From Streptomyces vilmorinianum (lineage in GTDB: Bacteria > Actinomycetota > Actinomycetes > Streptomycetales > Streptomycetaceae), in the NCBI RefSeq assembly GCF_005517195.1, contig NZ_CP040244.1, positions 4,110,001 to 4,174,000 of the forward strand: 64,000 bases of DNA. The letters are read 5' to 3'. The notes under the pieces were generated by a model. It did not search any database. It was not told the origin of the DNA and saw only the letters and a program-made list of their open reading frames with translations. Of the stretch, positions 28,901 through 37,576 are shown one piece after another. Positions within the stretch are counted from its first letter, which is position 1. Each line of letters opens with the position of its first letter. Made by a program: the position numbers and the translations under genes.

Positions 28901-30311
28901 GACCTGGCCGGAGAAGACCGCGGTCGGCGAGATCGTCCTCGCCGCGGCCGGCGGGCTCGCGACCCGGCCGGAGCAGGTGCAGATCAGCTCCCCGGACGGG
29001 ACGGCGATCGCGGCGGTCGACGAGAACGGCCTGGCGCGGTTCTCCCCCATCGCGACCGACCGGATGGACATCACGATCTCCCGGGTCGCGCCGCTGACCC
29101 TGCACAACCCGGTCGCCGACGAGCAGTTGCAGCTGCCGGTCGGGCTGAGCGAGCTGCACATCCCGGCGCTGGAGAAGTACCGGGCGCCGCAGCCGGACCC
29201 GGCGAAGAAGTTCGCGCTGCCGTGCGGCAAGGGCCCGATCGTGTCGGTCGACGGCCGCTTCCTCGCGACCCGTGCCGAGGGGCTGGTACGGGATCTGACG
29301 GAGCGCCGGCCGATCGCCGTCTCCCTGTGCGCCGAGGGCAGCCGCGTCTCCCTCGGCCGTCGCACGCACACCGTCGAGGCCGGTGACGCCGGTCCGCTGG
29401 CGGTCACGCGCATCGACCTCACGCTCGGTGAAGCGCGGGCCGCCGCGTCCGCCTCGCGCGCGGTGGAGGTCGTCTCGGGCAGCGGCGACCGGCGGACCCT
29501 CCGGGTGGGCGCGGGCGACGCCTCGTACCTGCAGCTCCACGAGAACCACAACGCGGGCTGGAAGGCCACGCTCGACGGCGAGGAGCTGCGCCCGCTGCGG
29601 CTCGACGGCTGGCAGCAGGCCTGGCTCGTTCCCGCCGGTGAGGGCGGCACGGTGACGCTGCTGTACGAGCCGTCCCGCGTGTACGAGGCCGGGCTGATCG
29701 CCGCCGGGGCGCTGCTGGTGGTGCTCGCCGGGCTCGCGTTCGTCGGCCGCCGCCGGTCCGCCGCGACGGCCGCGGGCGCGGGCGCGGACGGGGCGTCGGG
29801 CGCGGACGGGCTGCCGCCAGCGCCGGGGCTGCTGCTCGGCACGGTCGCGCTGACGCTGGTGGGCGTGGTGATCGCGGGTCCCTTCGCGGTGGCCGTACCC
29901 GTGCTCGCGGCGATCGCCTGGTGGCGCCCGGCGCTGCTCGGCCCGATCGCCTTCACGGCGATGGCGGGTGCGGGAGTCGTCGCCGTCACCGGCAGCGGTG
30001 AGGCGGCCGCGCTGGGCCGGGGCGCGTACGGGCCCGCAGCCCAACTCCTGGCCTTGACGGCGCTGTTCGCGGCGCTCGTGACGGCGCGTCGTGAGCACGG
30101 CAGCCGGACGGGCGCGCACCGCGCCGGAGGCCGGGGCGCACCGGAGGGGGCTCCGGACGGACCGGAGGGGTCTCGGGACGGACCGCCCGGAGACCCCGGC
30201 GGCCCCGGCGGCCCTGGAGACCCCGGAGACCCCGGCGGCCCCGCCGGCCACTGGAGTCAGGGAGGGCCGCCGAGCGGCCACGCGGGGCGGACCGAGAAAA
30301 GGGGTGTCTGA
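25965..30311 (+). CDS. AftD-like GT-C arabinofuranosyltransferase family protein
   Basis: A 1448-residue polytopic membrane protein. The N-terminal third has a dozen or so membrane segments and family strings such as FETKLGVVADPWRFL, DQYVGYAIPMLPFH, ALWPTYTIVVGS and NGPLVPFRNIYKFQTG, matching the DUF3367/AftD enzymes that add arabinofuranose from a decaprenyl donor. The central extracytoplasmic part holds a discoidin-like carbohydrate-binding module (YDPVNAFDGNPDTGW) and probably a second one. More membrane helices follow near the C-terminus, ending in a collagen-like Gly/Pro-rich tail. Mycobacteria use AftD for arabinogalactan; Streptomyces lack that polymer, so the acceptor here is different or unknown. 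Confidence 0.88.
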   Translation: MTSTIHARPPASPAAPGPGSAPGAPEPRRRSRRWLLGFWAAVFLAFLAVSPGRMTFETKLGVVADPWRFLRDLGQLWHDRAGFGGIADQYVGYAIPMLPFHAAADLARLPVWLAERLWLSLVVTTAFWGALRLAERFGTGSSTSRLVGSVVYALWPTYTIVVGSTSAAALPGAVLPWVLLPLTDPRTSPRLAAARSALIIPLMGGVNAASTLASLLPVGLYLLSRPGGPRKRALIAWWTPCVILATAWWVVPLLLLGAYGENFMPYVESSQTTTATMSAAEVLRGAGNWVGYLHFGEAWLPAGWTVATSAVVIAGSALAAALGLAGLARRDLPERRWLVLTATVAALVTLAGYGGALGGPFHETVQNWLNGPLVPFRNIYKFQTGLALALALGFMHLTAAALPRSVTLRSRRFAPAVAAVLVLPGLAWPYVNGSILQPGSFSRLPGYWEATADWLAEHAPDDRALVVPATAHGIYTWGSPIDQPLDVLARSPWAQRDYVPFGTPGNRRAMDAVEQALTSGGEVPGLAAYLARAGLYHVVVRGDLDPDQLGHVPTTTVKRTLEASGYRRVTGFGPLLTDGRIADDTPVQVEGLYPRQRAVEIYAPPSGTARPGPARMTPVSATAVVSGGPESLLPLSASGALAGRPAVLAGDAHPGVDRPSLYAAGDGMRRADTRFGLVNSGTSHTYTRGERNAEQAVQDPGDEPRQILPLSGTRHQTTAVLRGAASVTASSVGNWLFHLPQYDPVNAFDGNPDTGWAEGSPGSPEGEWLRIDFTGPTRIPGTLDLTPLPSGNVRAAPTVVRVETDRGSRVGPLRPDGSTQQVAAPEGEATWLKVTILESQQGRPGLTGAGFSEISVPGVQVTRMLELPADAPREVTGPVVYTLSRGSDPGGLSAVSAEVGLHRQFEAARAGDYTVRAAALPVPGKELDDLLFDLTGQREKIVVSADSTARLGTNLSPRNLTDGDLTTAWVAGERPVLHLTWPEKTAVGEIVLAAAGGLATRPEQVQISSPDGTAIAAVDENGLARFSPIATDRMDITISRVAPLTLHNPVADEQLQLPVGLSELHIPALEKYRAPQPDPAKKFALPCGKGPIVSVDGRFLATRAEGLVRDLTERRPIAVSLCAEGSRVSLGRRTHTVEAGDAGPLAVTRIDLTLGEARAAASASRAVEVVSGSGDRRTLRVGAGDASYLQLHENHNAGWKATLDGEELRPLRLDGWQQAWLVPAGEGGTVTLLYEPSRVYEAGLIAAGALLVVLAGLAFVGRRRSAATAAGAGADGASGADGLPPAPGLLLGTVALTLVGVVIAGPFAVAVPVLAAIAWWRPALLGPIAFTAMAGAGVVAVTGSGEAAALGRGAYGPAAQLLALTALFAALVTARREHGSRTGAHRAGGRGAPEGAPDGPEGSRDGPPGDPGGPGGPGDPGDPGGPAGHWSQGGPPSGHAGRTEKRGV

Positions 30312-31621
30312 TGGCAACCGATCAGGGCGCGGCCGTCGCGCGCGCCGGGGCGGGGCGGGAGTTACGCCGCGTGCCGTTCGCCGTCGTGGACGAGATCGCC
30401 CGGCACTGCGCCGACGACCGTGAGCCGAACACGGTGCACATCGAGATCCATCTGCCGGGGCGGGTCCGGCCGGACCGGCTGCGCGAGGCGTTCGCGCGGG
30501 CACTCTCCCGGCATCCCCGGGTGCTGATGCGGGAGCGGGGGCGCGGACCGTTCGCACGGCGCTACGAGTGGGAGCTGACCGACGGTCCCGGGACCGCTGC
30601 GGTCTCCTTCCCACCCTGCGCGCCCGGCGCCCTCGCACGGGCCCGGCAGCGGGCCCTCACCGAGGCTCCGTCGCTGTTCTCCGCTCCACCTCTGCGCCTG
30701 GAGGTGGTCGAGGAGCCCGGTTCCGAGGGGTGCGTCCTGCTGTTCACGGTCCATCACACGGCGCTCGACGGTCCCGCCTGCCTGCGGATCGCCGCGACCG
30801 CCGCGGAGATCTACGGCGGACGCTCCGCCCCGCCCGTCCCTGCGCCGGTGCGCCCGCCCGCCGGACCGGCGCTTCCGCCAGGGGGTGCTCCGGCGGTGGC
30901 GCGGCCGGCTCGGGTCGCGGCGGGGAGCCCCGGGCCCACGCCCGGAAACGCGATGCTGGTCACCGAACTCCCGGTGCCCCGGCGGGAGCCGGGCACCCCG
31001 TACACCGTGAACGACCAGTTGATGGTGGCCACGGCGCTGACCGTCGCCGACTGGAACCGGCGGCAGGGCGCTCCGGACCGGCCGCTGCGCATCACCATGC
31101 CCGTCGACGACCGCACCCGTGGGCCCGAGATGCCGATCGGCAACGGCACCCGTCTGGTCGAGGTCGGATTCACGCCCGGCGAGACCGGCCCGGACGCCGA
31201 CCTCGGCGCGCTGCTGCGCAGCACCGCGGAGCGCACGCGCGCCCTCAAGGCGCGCGACCGTCCCCAACTGGGGCGCGGTGCCGCGGTGCTGACCGCCCCG
31301 GTCCTGCCGGTCGCCGCCCGGGCGGCGCTGACGCGGGGGGTGCGGCGGCTCGCGGCGCCGTGGATATCCACGACCTTGCTCAGCAACATCGGACGGATCC
31401 CGTACCCCTTGGACTTCGGTCCCGCCGGCCGCGCGCACGCGGTCTGGTTCTCGGCGCCGGCCGGAATGCCGCGCGGGCTGACGTTCACGACGGCGTCCAC
31501 CGGCGGCCGGCTGCACCTGGTGCTGCGCTGGTCCCGGACCCTGCTGGGCGAGGAGGACGGCGCCCGGCTGTGCGAGATGTTCGCCGGGCGGCTGGCGGCG
31601 ACCGATGCGGAGGCGCTGTGA
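30311..31621 (+). CDS. PapA/condensation-type acyltransferase
   Basis: A 436-residue protein of the CoA-dependent acyltransferase/condensation superfamily. The catalytic HHxxxDG motif is intact as HHTALDG (about residues 151-157). A second-half block, NGTRLVEVGFTPGE ... ISTTLLSNIGRIPYPLDFG, fits the family's bridging region. It overlaps the AftD-like gene by one base (TGATG). It may put an acyl group on the glycan or glycolipid built by the neighbours, as PapA proteins do for mycobacterial trehalose lipids. Confidence 0.8.
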   Translation: MATDQGAAVARAGAGRELRRVPFAVVDEIARHCADDREPNTVHIEIHLPGRVRPDRLREAFARALSRHPRVLMRERGRGPFARRYEWELTDGPGTAAVSFPPCAPGALARARQRALTEAPSLFSAPPLRLEVVEEPGSEGCVLLFTVHHTALDGPACLRIAATAAEIYGGRSAPPVPAPVRPPAGPALPPGGAPAVARPARVAAGSPGPTPGNAMLVTELPVPRREPGTPYTVNDQLMVATALTVADWNRRQGAPDRPLRITMPVDDRTRGPEMPIGNGTRLVEVGFTPGETGPDADLGALLRSTAERTRALKARDRPQLGRGAAVLTAPVLPVAARAALTRGVRRLAAPWISTTLLSNIGRIPYPLDFGPAGRAHAVWFSAPAGMPRGLTFTTASTGGRLHLVLRWSRTLLGEEDGARLCEMFAGRLAATDAEAL

Positions 31622-32469
31622 ACAGGCACACCGTGGAAGCGGCCACGGCGGGAAGCGGCGTACGGGAAAGTGGGGAAGGCGGGGCGCCCGACGCTCGGGG
31701 GCCCGAGCCCTCGGCGACGGCATCCCTCGCCCCTGCCCCCGACGCGGCCGCTCGTCCCGACTCCGTTCCCGGGCTGCGGGACTTCTACGAGAACCCCGCC
31801 GTGCCCGTGGCGTCCGGTGACGCCAGGAGCCTGCGGCAGGCGCGGCTGCTGGCCGCCGCCCTCGGGGCGCCGGGCGCGCTCGTCGTCGACGTCGGCTGCG
31901 GGGACGGCACCGCGGCCGCGACCGCGGGGCCGATCCTCGCCGGGCACCGGATCGTGGGCGTCGACTGGTCGCAGGACGCGCTGCGCCGCGCCCGGCCGCG
32001 ACTCGCCCATGTGGTGCGCGGCGAACTGGACCACGGCGGGCTGCCGTTCGCGGACGGGTGCGCGGACGCGGTCCTGTTCAGCGAGGTGGTCGAGCATCTC
32101 GTCGACCCCGACCGGGCTCTGGACGAACTGCGGCGCATCCTGCGGCCGGGAGGTCATCTGATGCTCTCCACCCCGAACCTCGCCGCCTGGTACAACCGCG
32201 GGCTGCTGCTCGCCGGCTGGCAGCCGGTGTTCTCCGAGGTGAGTCTGCGCGGCATCCACGGCCGGCCGGGTTCCGAAGTGGTCGGCCACCTGAGGCTGTT
32301 CACGGCGCGTGCGCTGCGCTCGTTCCTGCTGTCGGCCGGATTCGAGGACGTACGGATCACCGGGGCGCCGTTCCACGGGGTGCCGCGGGGGCTGCGTCTG
32401 ATCGACCGGGCCGCGTGCGCCGTGCCGTCGGCGGCGTCCATTCTGCTGGCGCACGCCCGGCGGAGGTAG
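31618..32469 (+). CDS. SAM-dependent methyltransferase
   Basis: A 283-residue class I methyltransferase with a disordered ~60-residue N-terminus. Motif I is VVDVGCGDGTAAA, the acidic ribose ligand sits in IVGVDWSQDAL, and motifs II and III are DAVLFSEVVEHLVDP and RILRPGGHLMLSTPN. It starts at a GTG overlapping the acyltransferase stop, so it belongs to the same transcript. Resemblance is to sugar- or lipid-tailoring methyltransferases. Confidence 0.86.
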   Translation: MNRHTVEAATAGSGVRESGEGGAPDARGPEPSATASLAPAPDAAARPDSVPGLRDFYENPAVPVASGDARSLRQARLLAAALGAPGALVVDVGCGDGTAAATAGPILAGHRIVGVDWSQDALRRARPRLAHVVRGELDHGGLPFADGCADAVLFSEVVEHLVDPDRALDELRRILRPGGHLMLSTPNLAAWYNRGLLLAGWQPVFSEVSLRGIHGRPGSEVVGHLRLFTARALRSFLLSAGFEDVRITGAPFHGVPRGLRLIDRAACAVPSAASILLAHARRR

Positions 32470-32473
32470 CGGG

Positions 32474-33355
32474 ATGTGGTGGGGTGTGGGCGCGGCGCTG
32501 CTGGCCAACGTCCTCTACAGCGTGGGCTTCGTCCTGGAGAAGCGGGCCCTCGGCTCGCTGCCCGCGCTCTCCGCCGGGCGGCCGCTGCGCGTGGTCGGGG
32601 TGCTGGTGACCAGCCCGCTGTGGATGGCCGGTTCCCTCGCGCTCGCCGCCGGTTTCGTCGCCCAGCTGATCGTCTACCGGGCGCTGCCGATCGCCGCCGC
32701 GCAGGGCCTCTTCGTCTCGGGCCTCGTCCTGCTCCTCCTGCTGTCGTCGGCGGTGCTCGGCGAACAGCCCTCGGGCCGGGAACGCCATGCGCTCGGGGCG
32801 GTGCTCGTCGCGCTGCTCATGGTCGTGGCGTCGGTCCGCGAGGGCGACGACGTGGTGGGCACGGGTGCGCCGTGGGCCCTGGTGCTCGTCGTCTGTGTGC
32901 CGACGCTCGCGGCCGGACTGCTGCTGTACGGGCAGGTCGAGCGGCGCGCACGCAGACGCCATCGGGTGCCGACCAGCGGCATCGGCTACGGCGTGGCCGT
33001 GGGCCTGCTCTACGGCGTCAGCTCGCTGGCCATCAAGGGAGCGTCGGGCCGCCTCACCGCCGAGAGCGCGAGCGCGGCGGTGAGGGCGCTGTTCGGCTCC
33101 CCGTACCCGTATCTGCTGCTGTTCACGGCCGGGGCCGGGCTCGTCATGTCCCAGGCGGCGCTGCAAAGGTGCCGTGCCTCCTTGATCGTGCCCGTCTGCA
33201 CGACGGTGACGTGCCTGTTCACGGCGGTGGTGGGGACGCTGACGTTCGGCGAGAGGCTCCCGGACGATCCGCTGCTGCTGACCCTGCGCGTCGCCGGCAC
33301 GGCGCTGGCCCTGTCCGTCCTGCTGGTCATGCCGCGCCACGACCCGCGGACCTGA
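32474..33355 (+). CDS. DMT-superfamily (EamA-like) membrane protein
   Basis: A 293-residue protein with about nine to ten predicted membrane helices and an internal EamA-like duplication. GGAGG lies 7 nt before the ATG. The GFVLEKRAL segment near the N-terminus and Gly-rich helices fit drug/metabolite-transporter proteins. In this context it may flip or export a precursor of the glycoconjugate. Confidence 0.8.
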   Translation: MWWGVGAALLANVLYSVGFVLEKRALGSLPALSAGRPLRVVGVLVTSPLWMAGSLALAAGFVAQLIVYRALPIAAAQGLFVSGLVLLLLLSSAVLGEQPSGRERHALGAVLVALLMVVASVREGDDVVGTGAPWALVLVVCVPTLAAGLLLYGQVERRARRRHRVPTSGIGYGVAVGLLYGVSSLAIKGASGRLTAESASAAVRALFGSPYPYLLLFTAGAGLVMSQAALQRCRASLIVPVCTTVTCLFTAVVGTLTFGERLPDDPLLLTLRVAGTALALSVLLVMPRHDPRT

Positions 33356-33393
33356 CGTACCGCCCGAAGCCCACCACCACCGAGGGGATTTCC

Positions 33394-33600
33394 ATGAACT
33401 CCGACGACCCGCTGCTGCGCATCCTGGCCTGCCCGCTCGACAAGGGGCCACTGACGCTGCCGGACGGCCAGGACGTGCTCTACAACCCGCGGCTGCACCT
33501 GAGCTACCCGATCGTGGACGGCATTCCGCAGCTCCTCCCCTCCTCGGGCAGCCGGGTCTCCCCCGAGGAGCACGAGCGGTACGTGAGCCCGTCGGACTAG
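33394..33600 (+). CDS. Trm112-like small protein, incomplete zinc site
   Basis: A 68-residue protein of the Trm112p/UPF0434 type (LLRILACPLDKGPL ... YPIVDGIPQLLP). Trm112 proteins bind zinc with Cys residues and activate methyltransferases. Here only one Cys is left (ACPLDKG) and the C-terminal Cys pair is missing, so zinc binding is doubtful. Two methyltransferases lie just upstream, which fits a partner role. GAGGGG precedes the ATG. Confidence 0.8.
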   Translation: MNSDDPLLRILACPLDKGPLTLPDGQDVLYNPRLHLSYPIVDGIPQLLPSSGSRVSPEEHERYVSPSD

Positions 33601-33676
33601 CCCCAGCGGTCGACGGGCGTGTGTCAGTGTCCGGTGCCAGGCTGAGGTCGTACGCGATCTCCGAAAGGCAATCACC

Positions 33677-34474
33677 ATGATCACCACTGACTTCGTCCCT
33701 GGCTCCCCCTGTTGGCTCGACCTCGGCGCCCCCGACGTCCGGGCCGCCGCGGCCTTCTACGGCGCCGTGCTCGGATGGGAGTACGAGTCCATGGGCGAGG
33801 GGGAGGACATGGAAGGCGGGATGTTCCGGATGGACGGCAAGACCGTCGCCGGGCTCGGCAAGCTCACCGAGAAGGGCGCACGCTCGGCCTGGATGATCTA
33901 CTACTGCGTCACCGACGCCGACGCCACCACCCAGGCGGTGGAGCGCGCGGGCGGCACGGTGCGGGTGCCTCCGATGGATCTCGACGAGTGGGGTCGGATG
34001 GCGCAGTACAGCGACCCCCTGGGGGGACAGTTCGCCGTCTGGCAGCCGGGCACGAACAAGGGCGTCGAGCTGGTGGACGAGTCGGGCTCACTGTCCTGGA
34101 CCGAGCTGTACACGAGCGACGCCGCGGCCGCCAAGGAGTTCTACGGCGGCGTCTTCGGCTGGCGGTTCAGCGACATGGAGCTGCCCGGCGGCGGGGGCAC
34201 GTACTCCCTCATCACTCCCGCCGGACTTCCCGAGGAGCGCATGCACGGCGGTCTCATGGAGCTCCGCGAGGAGGACCTCGCCCTGACGAACGGGCGGCCG
34301 TACTGGCACCCGGTCTTCAACGTCCCCGACTGCGACGCCGCGGTCGCCAAGGTCACCGAGAACGGCGGCAGCGTGCAGATGGGGCCGGAGGACGCGGAAG
34401 GTGTCGGCCGGCTCGCCGTCTGCGTCGACCCGTCGAACGCCGACTTCGTGGTCCTCACGCCGGTCAGCGGCTGA
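33677..34474 (+). CDS. VOC-fold (glyoxalase/bleomycin-resistance) protein
   Basis: A 265-residue protein made of two VOC modules (PCWLDLGAPDVRAAAAFYGAVLGWEYE ... and LSWTELYTSDAAAAKEFYGGVFGWRFS ...). The layout matches two-domain Cfp30B-like proteins of actinobacteria, of unclear activity; metal-binding residues of true glyoxalases are not obvious. AAAGG precedes the ATG. Confidence 0.87.
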   Translation: MITTDFVPGSPCWLDLGAPDVRAAAAFYGAVLGWEYESMGEGEDMEGGMFRMDGKTVAGLGKLTEKGARSAWMIYYCVTDADATTQAVERAGGTVRVPPMDLDEWGRMAQYSDPLGGQFAVWQPGTNKGVELVDESGSLSWTELYTSDAAAAKEFYGGVFGWRFSDMELPGGGGTYSLITPAGLPEERMHGGLMELREEDLALTNGRPYWHPVFNVPDCDAAVAKVTENGGSVQMGPEDAEGVGRLAVCVDPSNADFVVLTPVSG

Positions 34475-34528
34475 GCCCGGACACGCTTCTTCGGCAGGCG
34501 TACGCGAGCGGCAGCGCACGGCGGAGCG

Positions 34529-36817
34529 TCAGGCGACCGCGCTCAGGGTGTCCGCGAGCCGGCGGCGAGCCGCGCGGGCCGCGGGAAGGGCCGTCAGGGC
34601 GATCGCGCCGAGGACGGCGGCCGCGCTCATGGCGGCGAGGTGCACGGCGGGCGGGGCCTGGGCGATGCCGGAGCCGATGCCGGTGGTGTGGGCCTCGTGG
34701 TCGATCAGCCAGTGGGCGAAGGGGACGCCGAGGGTCGTCGCGGCGAGGGCGGCGGCGAGCGCGGTGCAGCCGATGGCCGTCACCGTGACGGCGGTGATCT
34801 GGCGCGGGGAGAGGCCGATGGCCTTCAGGGCCAGCAGGTCGCGTTCGCCGTCGCGGATGCTGCCGCCGATCGCCGTGGACAGTTCGGTCAGGCCGATCAG
34901 GGCGAGGACGGTGATCAGGCCGACGACGAGACCGCGCAGGGCGGAGAGCCGGTCGGCGGGCGTGGCGACCTCGTGGATGTCGAGGTGTCCCCTGGATGCC
35001 TCGGCGAGTTCGGCGCGGACGGCGCGGGGGTCGGCGCCGGGTTCGAGGCGGAGCTGGTAGAGGGTGGGGCTGAGGACGGGGTCGTTCTCGCGCAGGGTGT
35101 CGAGCGAGGTGGAGATGACCCTGCCGCCGTTCTCCGGTTCGATGCTGCGGCCCACCAGGTGCAGCACCTGCGGGTGGCCGCCGACGGTGACGCGGACCCA
35201 GTCGCCGACGCGTACGTCGAGCAGGTCGAGCAGGCCCTGGCCGGCGACGGCCTCGTCGGGGCCGTGGACGGGGCGGCCCTCGGCGATCGTGTACGGGTAG
35301 GGCTCGTCGCGGGTGCCGAGGCCGCGCAGCGCGATGGTGCCGGTCTGGCCGGGGACCAGGGCGGCGACCTCCAGGCCGGGGTGGGCGGCGGTGATCTTGT
35401 CGTTGGCCTTCAGCAGCGCGGTGGCCTCGTGGTCGGTGAGGATCGCGTCGGGGCGGGCGGTGAGCGCGGCGGCGTGGCCGAGCTGCTCGGGGCGGCTGTC
35501 GAAGCGCTCGATGGTGGTCCAGGCGCTGAGCGCGACGGTGATCAGCAGCAGCGGCAGGGCGAGGCGGACGATGGTGGCCGGGGCGCGCCGGCCTCGGCCG
35601 AAGGCCCGGTGCCAGCCGAGGACCAGGGTGGCCGGCACGCGCAGTCCGAGCGCGCCTCGGGCCGCACGGGACAGCCCACCCCCTCCCGGTGCCACGGCGG
35701 GCACGACGGGTACGGGCTCCACGCGCCCGGCCCGCCACGCGGCGAGGCAGGTGGCCGCGCCGATGAACAGCACCGCCGCGACGGGCACCGCGAGCAGCGC
35801 CGCCGTGTGGCCCTGGAGCCCCTGCCAGACACCGACGGCGTCGCCGAGCCGGCCGGGCAGGCGGTCGCCGAGCGTCTGGACGGCCGTCGTGGCGAGGGTC
35901 GCGCCGAGTACGGCGAAGGCGAGGTGCTGGACGAGGAAGACCCGTACGACCTGGCCGGGCGTGAAGCCGATGGCCTTGAGGACGGAGATGTCCCGCAGGT
36001 GGCCGCGCACGCGGGTGCTGATGGCGCCGAACACCGCGAGGGCGGCGGCGATCAGCGCGCCGAGCCCGAACAGGGCGAGGACCTGGCCGAGCAGTTTGGT
36101 GTCGCCTTGGGCCTCGGCGCGGGCCTGCTGCCACGCGGAGACGTCGGTGACGGCGCCGGCGCCGAGCGTGGTGACGGCGCGCTGGACGGCGTAGTCGGTG
36201 TCGTCCGGGTCGGTGAGGCGCAGTCCGACGACCTGGCCGCCGCCGCGTTCGTCCGGCACCGTGCGCGGCAGGGCCCAGACGGTGCCCGCCCGCTCGCCGG
36301 GGCGGTAGCGGGGCTCCGCGCTGTCGGCGACGCCGAGGACGGTCAGGGCGCGGCCGGTCGGCAGGGTCAGGCGGTCGCCCGGTTCGGCCCACAGGGCGCG
36401 GGCGAGGCTGGATTCCAGGACGACGCCGTCGGGGACGGCGTCGTCGAGCCAGCGGCCCGATGTCAGCAGGGGCCGGCCGGTGGCCGGGGGCTCGGCGCCG
36501 GTGGCGCGCAGTTCCACGCGGGCGCGCGCGCCGCGTGAGGCGACGGTGTCGGTCGCGGTGCGGTAGGGGCCGGAGAGCTGCTCGACGCCGTCCAGGGCCG
36601 CGAGGGCGCCGGTGTCGGCGGCGGGGCCGGTGTGGATCCACACGTGTGCGCCGCGCGACTGGGTGAAGACCCGTTGCCAGGGGTTGGTGGCGTAGCCGAA
36701 GAGCGCCGTGGCCAGCAGCAGCGAGGCGACGATCCCGGCGGTGGCGGCGACCATGAACAGCGCCTCGCCCCGGTGGGTGCGCAGATCGGCGTGCGCCCAG
36801 CGCAGCATGGCCCGCAC
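34529..36817 (-). CDS. FtsX-like ABC permease
   Basis: A 762-residue permease of the ABC3/FtsX family, partner of the ATPase gene just upstream. It has an N-terminal anchor (about residues 19-41), a first FtsX core (IAAALAVFGAISTRVRGHLRDISVLKAIGFTPGQVV) and a second one at the C-terminus (RDGERDLLALKAIGLSPRQI). The start is the GTG at 36817 or the ATG at 36808. The gene follows the ATPase stop by 3 nt, and PadR-ATPase-permease form one operon for export or envelope stress response. Confidence 0.88.
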   Translation of the reverse strand: MRAMLRWAHADLRTHRGEALFMVAATAGIVASLLLATALFGYATNPWQRVFTQSRGAHVWIHTGPAADTGALAALDGVEQLSGPYRTATDTVASRGARARVELRATGAEPPATGRPLLTSGRWLDDAVPDGVVLESSLARALWAEPGDRLTLPTGRALTVLGVADSAEPRYRPGERAGTVWALPRTVPDERGGGQVVGLRLTDPDDTDYAVQRAVTTLGAGAVTDVSAWQQARAEAQGDTKLLGQVLALFGLGALIAAALAVFGAISTRVRGHLRDISVLKAIGFTPGQVVRVFLVQHLAFAVLGATLATTAVQTLGDRLPGRLGDAVGVWQGLQGHTAALLAVPVAAVLFIGAATCLAAWRAGRVEPVPVVPAVAPGGGGLSRAARGALGLRVPATLVLGWHRAFGRGRRAPATIVRLALPLLLITVALSAWTTIERFDSRPEQLGHAAALTARPDAILTDHEATALLKANDKITAAHPGLEVAALVPGQTGTIALRGLGTRDEPYPYTIAEGRPVHGPDEAVAGQGLLDLLDVRVGDWVRVTVGGHPQVLHLVGRSIEPENGGRVISTSLDTLRENDPVLSPTLYQLRLEPGADPRAVRAELAEASRGHLDIHEVATPADRLSALRGLVVGLITVLALIGLTELSTAIGGSIRDGERDLLALKAIGLSPRQITAVTVTAIGCTALAAALAATTLGVPFAHWLIDHEAHTTGIGSGIAQAPPAVHLAAMSAAAVLGAIALTALPAARAARRRLADTLSAVA

Positions 36818-36820
36818 GGG

Positions 36821-37576
36821 TCAGTCCTTCAGTTCCAGTACGCCGGCGAGGCCGGTGCCGCGCGGCGGCGTGCCGCCCAGTTCGGCGTCGTCGGCTATGC
36901 GGCCGTCAAAGAAGCTGATCACCCGGTCCGCGGCGCTGGCGAGCCGTGCGTCGTGGGTGACGAGCACGATGGTCTGGCCGCCTTGGTGGAAGCGGGCGAG
37001 CTGCCGCATCACTTCGCGGGTGCCCTTGCTGTCGAGGCTGCCGGCCGGTTCGTCGGCGAGGAGCAGCCGCGGCTGGTTGACCAGGGCGCGGGCGAGTGCG
37101 ACGCGCTGCTGTTCGCCGCCGGACAGCTCGCCGGGCATGCTGCGGCCCTTGCCGTCGAGGCCCAGCTCTGCGAGGAGCTTCTCGCGTTCGGCGCGGGCCC
37201 GCTTGGCGGGGGTGCCGGCCAGCAGGGCGGGCAGTTCGACGTTGTCGGCGACCGTGAGGTTGGAGACGAGGTTGAAGAACTGGAAGACGATGCCGATGCG
37301 GCGGCGCCGTTCCACCGCCCAGCGTGCCTCGGTCCAGCCGTCGGTGCTCTCCCCGTCCAGCCGGAGCGAGCCGCTGTCGGGGCGCTGGAGGCCGCCGAGC
37401 AGATGCAGCAGGGTGGACTTGCCGGCGCCGGAGGGGCCGGTGACGGCGACGAATTCGCCGCGCCGCACGGTCAGGTCGACGCCGCGCACGGCGTGGGCGG
37501 GAGCGCCCTCGCCGTGGTGGGTCTTGACGATGCCCTCGGCGTGCAGCAGCGGCACGGGTATGGCGGAGTCCGTCAT
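36821..37576 (-). CDS. ABC transporter ATP-binding protein
   Basis: A 251-residue ATPase with Walker A GPSGAGKST, Q-loop IVFQFFNLV, signature LSGGEQQRVALARA and Walker B LLLADEPAGSLDS. It serves the FtsX permease downstream. Its ATG overlaps the PadR stop (ATGA). Confidence 0.92.
   Translation of the reverse strand: MTDSAIPVPLLHAEGIVKTHHGEGAPAHAVRGVDLTVRRGEFVAVTGPSGAGKSTLLHLLGGLQRPDSGSLRLDGESTDGWTEARWAVERRRRIGIVFQFFNLVSNLTVADNVELPALLAGTPAKRARAEREKLLAELGLDGKGRSMPGELSGGEQQRVALARALVNQPRLLLADEPAGSLDSKGTREVMRQLARFHQGGQTIVLVTHDARLASAADRVISFFDGRIADDAELGGTPPRGTGLAGVLELKD

Noticed and set aside
26604..30638. 1344-codon minus-strand ORF opposite the AftD-like gene
   Set aside because: It is Arg/Gly/Ala-rich noise caused by GC3 bias; the plus-strand protein has clear family motifs throughout.
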